A DNA stretch of 5,054 bases from Alphaproteobacteria bacterium (GTDB taxonomy: Bacteria; Pseudomonadota; Alphaproteobacteria; Rhizobiales; Hyphomicrobiaceae): NCBI GenBank assembly GCA_005888525.1, contig VBAB01000435.1, positions 1-5,054 of the forward strand. Direction: 5' to 3'. Within the stretch, counting starts at the first letter, position 1; each line of letters opens with the position of its first letter. The notes beneath the pieces are model-generated. The model was not told the origin of the DNA. It ran no database searches and was given only the letters and a program-made list of their open reading frames with translations. This document shows, in pieces, positions 1 to 5,054 of this stretch. The translations under genes were made by a program, and so were the position numbers.

Positions 1-1224
1 GACTACGCCGGCATGGCCAAGGAGCTGAAATCCGCCATTCCGCAGCTCGAGCACTTGATCGTCGCCGGCGGCTCCGCGGACGGGGCCTGGAGCCTCGATG
101 AGGGCATCGCTAAGAGCGCGCCGATGGCGGCCGGTGACCGCGCCGCCATGGACCCCGACGAGATCTTCCGCATGGCCTTCACCTCAGGCACCACAGGCGA
201 TCCCAAGTGCGTGCTACACTCCTTCAACACCACGATCTGCGCTGTGCGCTTGATCAATGACGACATGAAGGTGACCGACCGCGATGTGATGCTGGTCTAC
301 CTCCCGGTCGGGCTCAACTGGGGCTACCTCTGTCTGCTGCAGACCATCATCGCCGGCGGTCGGGCGGTTCTGCTCGAGAGGTTCTCGGCGCGCGCGGCCC
401 TCGAGGCGATCCAGCGCGAGCGCGTCAGCTACATCGCCACCGCGCCGGCCTCGATCGTGGCCATGCTGAACGAGCCGGGCCTGGAGTCCTTCGATCTGAC
501 CTCCCTGCGCGTCGTCATCACCGGCGGCGCCTCGGCCGCGATCGAGACCATCCGCGACTATCAGAAGCGGATGAAGGGGCATCTCATCGAGCTCTACGGC
601 ATGCTGGAGACCGGCTTCCACACCTACACGCGCTTCACCGACGATCCCCAGAAGGTGAATGGAACGATCGGCCGCGTCGCCGGGCAGATGGGGCTGCGGC
701 TCATGGATGAGGCTGGCGCCGACGTTCCCGCCGGGGCCGTCGGGGAGATCGCGGCGCTCGGGCCCAGCGTCCACTTGGGCTACCACAACAATCCGCAGGC
801 CAATGCCGATTCGTTCACGCCGGAGGGCTGGTTTCGCAGCGGCGACCTCGGCAAGTTCGTGGATGGCGCCGGCAACGTGCAGATCGTCGGCCGACGCAAG
901 GAGATCATCAACCGCGGCGGCAAGAAGTTCTTCCCCCGCGAGGTCGAGGAGGTGCTCTATACGCACCCGAAGATCATGCATGCGGCCATGGTGGGCATCG
1001 CCGACCCACGCTTGGGCGAGCGCAATTGCCTGTGCGTCATTCCGAGGGCCGGCCAGCAGCTGGAGCTGGAGGAGATCGTTGCCTTCCTCAAAGGGCAGGT
1101 CGCCGACTACAAGCTCCCCGAAGTGCTGGTGCGCGTCGAGGAGCTACCATTCACCGGCACCGGCAAGATCCGGCGCCACGTCCTGCGCGAGCAGGTCGAA
1201 AAGCGCCTCGCCCAGTCCAGCTAG
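1..1224 (+). CDS. AMP-forming acyl/aryl-CoA ligase (ANL superfamily), 5' end outside window
   Basis: This is an adenylate-forming ligase that activates a carboxylic acid with ATP, usually passing it on to CoA in the cytoplasm. The frame is open from base 1. The first ATG (base 13) is unlikely to be the start, because family members carry roughly 130 more residues before this point. Numbering from that Met: the phosphate-binding motif FTSGTTGDPK is at 56-65, the A5-type motif YGMLETG at 195-201, the ATP-ribose Asp in WFRSGDLG at D278, the hinge region GRRKEIINRGGKKFFP at about 293-308, and the catalytic Lys in FTGTGKIRR at K385. All core catalytic motifs are intact. The text around YGMLETGFHTYTR, GYHNNPQANADSF and INRGG resembles the EntE/DhbE 2,3-dihydroxybenzoate-AMP ligases more than fatty acyl ligases. 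The substrate is therefore probably an aryl acid, but this is inferred from remembered family sequences. It lies 18 bp before the transporter ATPase, in the same direction. Confidence 0.9.
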   Translation, partial: DYAGMAKELKSAIPQLEHLIVAGGSADGAWSLDEGIAKSAPMAAGDRAAMDPDEIFRMAFTSGTTGDPKCVLHSFNTTICAVRLINDDMKVTDRDVMLVYLPVGLNWGYLCLLQTIIAGGRAVLLERFSARAALEAIQRERVSYIATAPASIVAMLNEPGLESFDLTSLRVVITGGASAAIETIRDYQKRMKGHLIELYGMLETGFHTYTRFTDDPQKVNGTIGRVAGQMGLRLMDEAGADVPAGAVGEIAALGPSVHLGYHNNPQANADSFTPEGWFRSGDLGKFVDGAGNVQIVGRRKEIINRGGKKFFPREVEEVLYTHPKIMHAAMVGIADPRLGERNCLCVIPRAGQQLELEEIVAFLKGQVADYKLPEVLVRVEELPFTGTGKIRRHVLREQVEKRLAQSS

Positions 1225-1227
1225 ACC

Positions 1228-1233
1228 AGAAGG
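1228..1233 (+). promoter_or_regulatory. Ribosome binding site for the ABC ATPase
   Basis: AGAAGG ends 9 bases before the GTG at 1243. It sits in the 18-bp gap after the ligase stop codon. It supports the GTG start, since the next in-frame ATG (codon 29) would remove part of the first nucleotide-binding domain. Confidence 0.7.
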
Positions 1234-1242
1234 CAGGCGAAC

Positions 1243-2711
<1,469 letters not shown>

Positions 2712-2715
<4 letters not shown>

Positions 2716-3659
2716 GCTGGAAACAAACCGCGGCTCAACTCCACGTGCGGGGGCTGACGCCGCTGCTCACCCTGCTCGTGTTGTGCGCATTCACGGCGCT
2801 GGCGACGGACCGCTTCCTTTCCCCGCTGAACCTCACCAACATTCTCGTCCAGTCGTCGATCATGGCCGTGATCGCCCTGGGCATGACCTTCGTGATCATC
2901 GGCGGTGGCTTCGACCTGTCGGTTGGATCGACCGTGGCGCTGTCGGGATGCATTGCCGCGCTCGTCATGGTGAAAGCCGGGCTCGTACTTGGAATTGTCG
3001 CAGGCATTGCGGCTGGTGTGCTCGTCGGCCTCCTCAATGGGGTCGTGATCGCCTTGCTCGGGGTGAATCCATTCATCACCACGCTCGGAACCATGGTGCT
3101 GGTCAGGGGCGTGGTGTTTCTGATTACGGCAGGCGCGCCCGTCGGTGACGAGGGGTTGCCGAGCTCGTTCGTGGCGTTCGGGTCGGAGCGCTTTCTGGGC
3201 ATCCATTATCTGGTCTGGGTGCCGGCAGTCCTGCTCGTGCTGCTGTCGTGGGTGATGCACAACACACCGCACGGTCGGCGCATCTATGCGGTCGGCGGAG
3301 GACGCGATGCCTCCTACCTGTCGGGCATCCCGGTGCAGCGCGTCATTGCCTCCACCTATGTCTGGTGCGGGACGCTGGCCGGCATTGCCGGGGTGATGCT
3401 TGCGGCCAGATTGCAGTCGGGTCAGCCCACAGCCGGCGAGTTCTACGAGCTGACGGCCATTGCCGCCGTCGTGCTCGGCGGTGCCGCGCTGCATGGCGGT
3501 GAAGGAACACTCTACAAGAGCGTGATCGGCGTCTTCATCATGGTCGTGCTCGGCAACAGTCTCAATTTGCTGAATGTCGACTCCTACTGGCAGCGCGTGG
3601 CTGTCGGCGCCGTCATCATTGCGGCAGCCGCGGCCGATCGGCTACGATGGCGCCGCTAA
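2712..3659 (+). CDS. CUT2 (RbsC-type) ABC transporter permease
   Basis: This inner-membrane permease is expected to form the translocation channel, as a homodimer docked on the double-domain ATPase. At 315 residues it is a normal length for RbsC/XylH-type (BPD_transp_2) proteins. It is very hydrophobic, with about eight to ten membrane segments, the first near residues 14-34 and the last near 290-310. Family hallmarks are GMTFVIIGGGFDLSVGS (57-73), NPFITTLGT (119-127), a cytoplasmic stretch around YAVGGGRDASYLSGIP that likely contacts the ATPase, and RLQSGQPTAGEFYELTAIAA followed by LGGAALHGGEGT. In the last motif H261 sits where Ser is more common before GGxGT. The GTG start is chosen because it overlaps the ATPase stop and leaves a short basic N-terminus before the first membrane helix. 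A 24-bp gap follows before the binding-protein gene. The transported compound is not evident from the sequence. Confidence 0.95.
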
Positions 3660-3670
3660 AGCATTAGGGC

Positions 3671-3678
3671 AGGGGAGG
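3671..3678 (+). promoter_or_regulatory. Strong ribosome binding site for the binding protein
   Basis: AGGGGAGG ends 5 bases before the GTG at 3684. It contains GGGGAGG, the strongest Shine-Dalgarno-like match in the window. This fits the need to make binding protein in excess over the membrane subunits. It also fixes the GTG start, which leaves a complete signal peptide. Confidence 0.75.
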
Positions 3679-3683
3679 TAGCA

Positions 3684-4622
3684 GTGTCGAGAACACGCCG
3701 GGGAGTCTTGGTCGGGCTGGCCCTGCTCGCGGCTCCGACAATGTTCGTGCCGCCGATGCTGGCCCAGTCCGAGAAGATCACCATCGGCGTGGCGCTCGCC
3801 CAAGACGACAACCCGCTCTATATCCTCATGCTGAAGGGCATTCGCGCGCGGGCGCAGGAGCTCGGGTGGGAGGTGGCGACGGTCTCCTCCAACGAGGACA
3901 AGCTCAAGCAGATCAATGGCGTCCAGGACCTGATTGCGCGCGGCGTGAAGGCCGTTCTGATCTCACCGATCGATGCGGTCGGCGTCAACGCCGCGTACGA
4001 TGCGGCGGCGCAGGCAAAGATTCCCATCATCTCGCTGGCGCGCGGCTCGTCGTCGCCGAACCAGACGCTGCACGTCGGCATCAACGAGAAGCAGATCGGC
4101 CGGGAGATCGCGGAGTGGACGGCCAAGCAGATCGGCGGGCAGGGCAAAGTGGCGATGCTCGTGGGACCAAGCGGCGCCCCGGCCTTCCGCAACCTGGCTG
4201 AAGGCTACACCGAGGCCATGGCGAAGTTTCCAGGCATCGCGATCGTGTTCCGGACCGAGGGTCCGCTGTCGCGCGAACGCGGGGTGAAGCATGCGGAGGA
4301 CGCACTCGTTGCCAATCCGGACCTGAAGGCAATCTATACGTCGAATGACGATATCGCCTTGGGAGCGGTGCAGGCCGTCGTCGCGGCGAACCGCAAGGGC
4401 CAGACGCTGGTTACGGGAATGAACGGCGTGCCGCCTGCGTTGCGTGCGGTCAAGGATGGCGGGCTGGCGTTGACGGTCGAGCTGAACCCCCTCACCTGGG
4501 GCCGGATCGGCGTCGACAAGCTCAGCGACTTCTTCAAGGGCGAAAAGCTCGAGAACCAGGTGTTCATTCCGCACGTCCTGATCGACCGCGCGAACGTCGA
4601 CGCGAAGATGCCGAACAACTGA
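3684..4622 (+). CDS. Periplasmic substrate-binding protein, RbsB-like (Peripla_BP_4), atypical ligand pocket
   Basis: This protein captures the ligand in the periplasm and delivers it to the permease encoded just upstream. It has 312 residues, typical of the type I sugar-binding fold. Residues 1-27 form a signal peptide: a basic start with R3, R5 and R6, a hydrophobic stretch at 8-22, and probable cleavage after MLA27. No lipobox Cys is present. The mature protein begins with the usual first strand KITIGVAL. Family landmarks are DDNPLY (41-46), VQDLIARGVKAVLISPID, the hinge-region NDDIALGA (221-228) and the GMNG segment (245-248). Compared by eye with E. coli RbsB, N43, R120, R169 and N221 keep the equivalents of N13, R90, R141 and N190. 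However, A119, N247, L267 and L45 replace D89, D215, Q235 and F15. The pocket therefore looks altered and the ligand may not be a simple sugar; this is inference. A 36-bp gap separates it from the next gene. Confidence 0.92.
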   Translation: MSRTRRGVLVGLALLAAPTMFVPPMLAQSEKITIGVALAQDDNPLYILMLKGIRARAQELGWEVATVSSNEDKLKQINGVQDLIARGVKAVLISPIDAVGVNAAYDAAAQAKIPIISLARGSSSPNQTLHVGINEKQIGREIAEWTAKQIGGQGKVAMLVGPSGAPAFRNLAEGYTEAMAKFPGIAIVFRTEGPLSRERGVKHAEDALVANPDLKAIYTSNDDIALGAVQAVVAANRKGQTLVTGMNGVPPALRAVKDGGLALTVELNPLTWGRIGVDKLSDFFKGEKLENQVFIPHVLIDRANVDAKMPNN

Positions 4623-4648
4623 CGGGCTTTCCCGCGCTCAGCGCCAAC

Positions 4649-4652
4649 GAGG
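4649..4652 (+). promoter_or_regulatory. Ribosome binding site for the cupin dioxygenase gene
   Basis: GAGG lies 6 bases before the ATG at 4659 and favours it over the ATG at 4671 (18 bases away). The ATG at 4654 is in a different frame and does not read into the cupin. Confidence 0.6.
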
Positions 4653-4658
4653 CATGCC

Positions 4659-5054
4659 ATGGTGGACACGATGGCCCGCAAGCAGCGGTCGGATGCGCCG
4701 TTCATCGCCGAGCTCGAGGCCGCCAATTTCCACCCCGTCTGGGACCGGTTCAAGAAGATCACGCCGCTGCGCCCGCAGGCGGTCGATGCGCCTTTCATCT
4801 GGCGTTGGCGGGACATGGAGCCGCTGCTGAACCGTGCCGTCGCCGAAGTGCCGATCGAGGACATCGAGCGGCGCGCGATCATCATGGTGAACCCGGCCTT
4901 CGGCGGCGAGACCGTGACCACCAGCAACCTCATCGCCGCATTCACGGTGCTCGATCCGGGAGATCGCGCGCGACCGCACCGGCATACGTTCTCGGCGATC
5001 CGGTTTGCCACGCAATCGGAAGGCGCGGCCACGATCGTCAACGGGCGGCGCTGC
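4659..5054 (+). CDS. Gentisate 1,2-dioxygenase-family cupin, 3' end outside window
   Basis: This is the first 132 residues of a ring-cleaving, non-haem Fe(II) dioxygenase of the bicupin gentisate 1,2-dioxygenase family, usually about 340-380 residues long. Gentisate dioxygenase opens gentisate with O2 to give maleylpyruvate in the cytoplasm. The reading frame stays open to the window edge. Typical elements seen are HPVWDRFKKITPLRPQ (about 25-40), the tryptophan-rich IWRWRDMEPLL, ERRAIIMVNP, and the metal motif HRHTFSAIRF with iron ligands H107 and H109. The third His ligand lies beyond the window. The stretch after it reads ATQSEGAATIVNGRRC, where many relatives have VVEGEGAYTVVDG. The ATG at 4659 is chosen because GAGG precedes it by 6 bases. 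Salicylate 1,2-dioxygenase and 1-hydroxy-2-naphthoate dioxygenase share this fold, so the exact substrate is open. Its position after the importer, with the aryl-type ligase at the other end, supports aromatic acid catabolism. Confidence 0.8.
   Translation, partial: MVDTMARKQRSDAPFIAELEAANFHPVWDRFKKITPLRPQAVDAPFIWRWRDMEPLLNRAVAEVPIEDIERRAIIMVNPAFGGETVTTSNLIAAFTVLDPGDRARPHRHTFSAIRFATQSEGAATIVNGRRC

Noticed and set aside
13..15. ATG at base 13 as the true start of the ligase
   Set aside because: The frame is open to base 1, no ribosome binding site is visible, and the ANL family needs a further N-terminal region of about 130 residues.
3656..3667. Small palindrome CTAA-AGCA-TTAG at the end of the permease gene
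   Set aside because: A 4-bp AT-rich stem is too weak to be meaningful, and no operator-like extension is seen on either side.
4623..4644. Possible intrinsic terminator after the binding-protein gene
   Set aside because: The stems are only 4 bp and no T-run follows, while the next gene begins 36 bp later with its own ribosome binding site, so read-through is more likely.
4334..5041. A 235-codon minus-strand frame across the end of the binding-protein gene and the start of the dioxygenase
   Set aside because: The plus strand encodes a recognisable cupin here with an HRH metal motif and a ribosome binding site. The minus-strand product shows no domain.

Overview
The window is a compact stretch of high-GC bacterial DNA with five genes, all on the plus strand. 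Gaps between them are 18, 24 and 36 bp, and one pair overlaps by 4 bp, so this looks like part of a single operon cut at both ends. The GC-rich codons, frequent GTG starts and protein types suggest a metabolically versatile soil proteobacterium, perhaps a Bradyrhizobium- or Rhodopseudomonas-like alphaproteobacterium. That placement is an inference; no marker gene is present.

Layout: (1) 1-1224, the C-terminal three quarters of an AMP-forming acyl/aryl acid ligase (ANL superfamily) whose motifs read most like the EntE/DhbE aryl-acid branch. (2) 1243-2715, a double-domain ATPase of the ribose-type (CUT2) ABC transporter family. (3) 2712-3659, its RbsC-type permease. (4) 3684-4622, its periplasmic binding protein with a signal peptide. 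(5) 4659-5054, the N-terminal third of a cupin dioxygenase of the gentisate 1,2-dioxygenase family. No terminator or convincing promoter lies inside; no RNA gene, mobile element, CRISPR array or long repeat was seen.

How they may work together: genes 2-4 form a complete importer (binding protein, homodimeric permease, fused ATPase). The flanking genes activate an organic acid with ATP and, probably, open the ring of gentisate or a related hydroxy-aromatic acid. A CoA-thioester route to gentisate (aryl acid to aryl-CoA to gentisyl-CoA to gentisate to maleylpyruvate) would explain a ligase and a gentisate-type dioxygenase in one operon. The importer belongs to a family best known for sugars, yet its binding protein lacks several residues that hold the sugar in E. 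coli RbsB. The most interesting hypothesis is therefore a CUT2-type transporter recruited for an aromatic acid or another non-sugar ligand. It rests on by-eye alignment and gene context and needs structural or binding tests.
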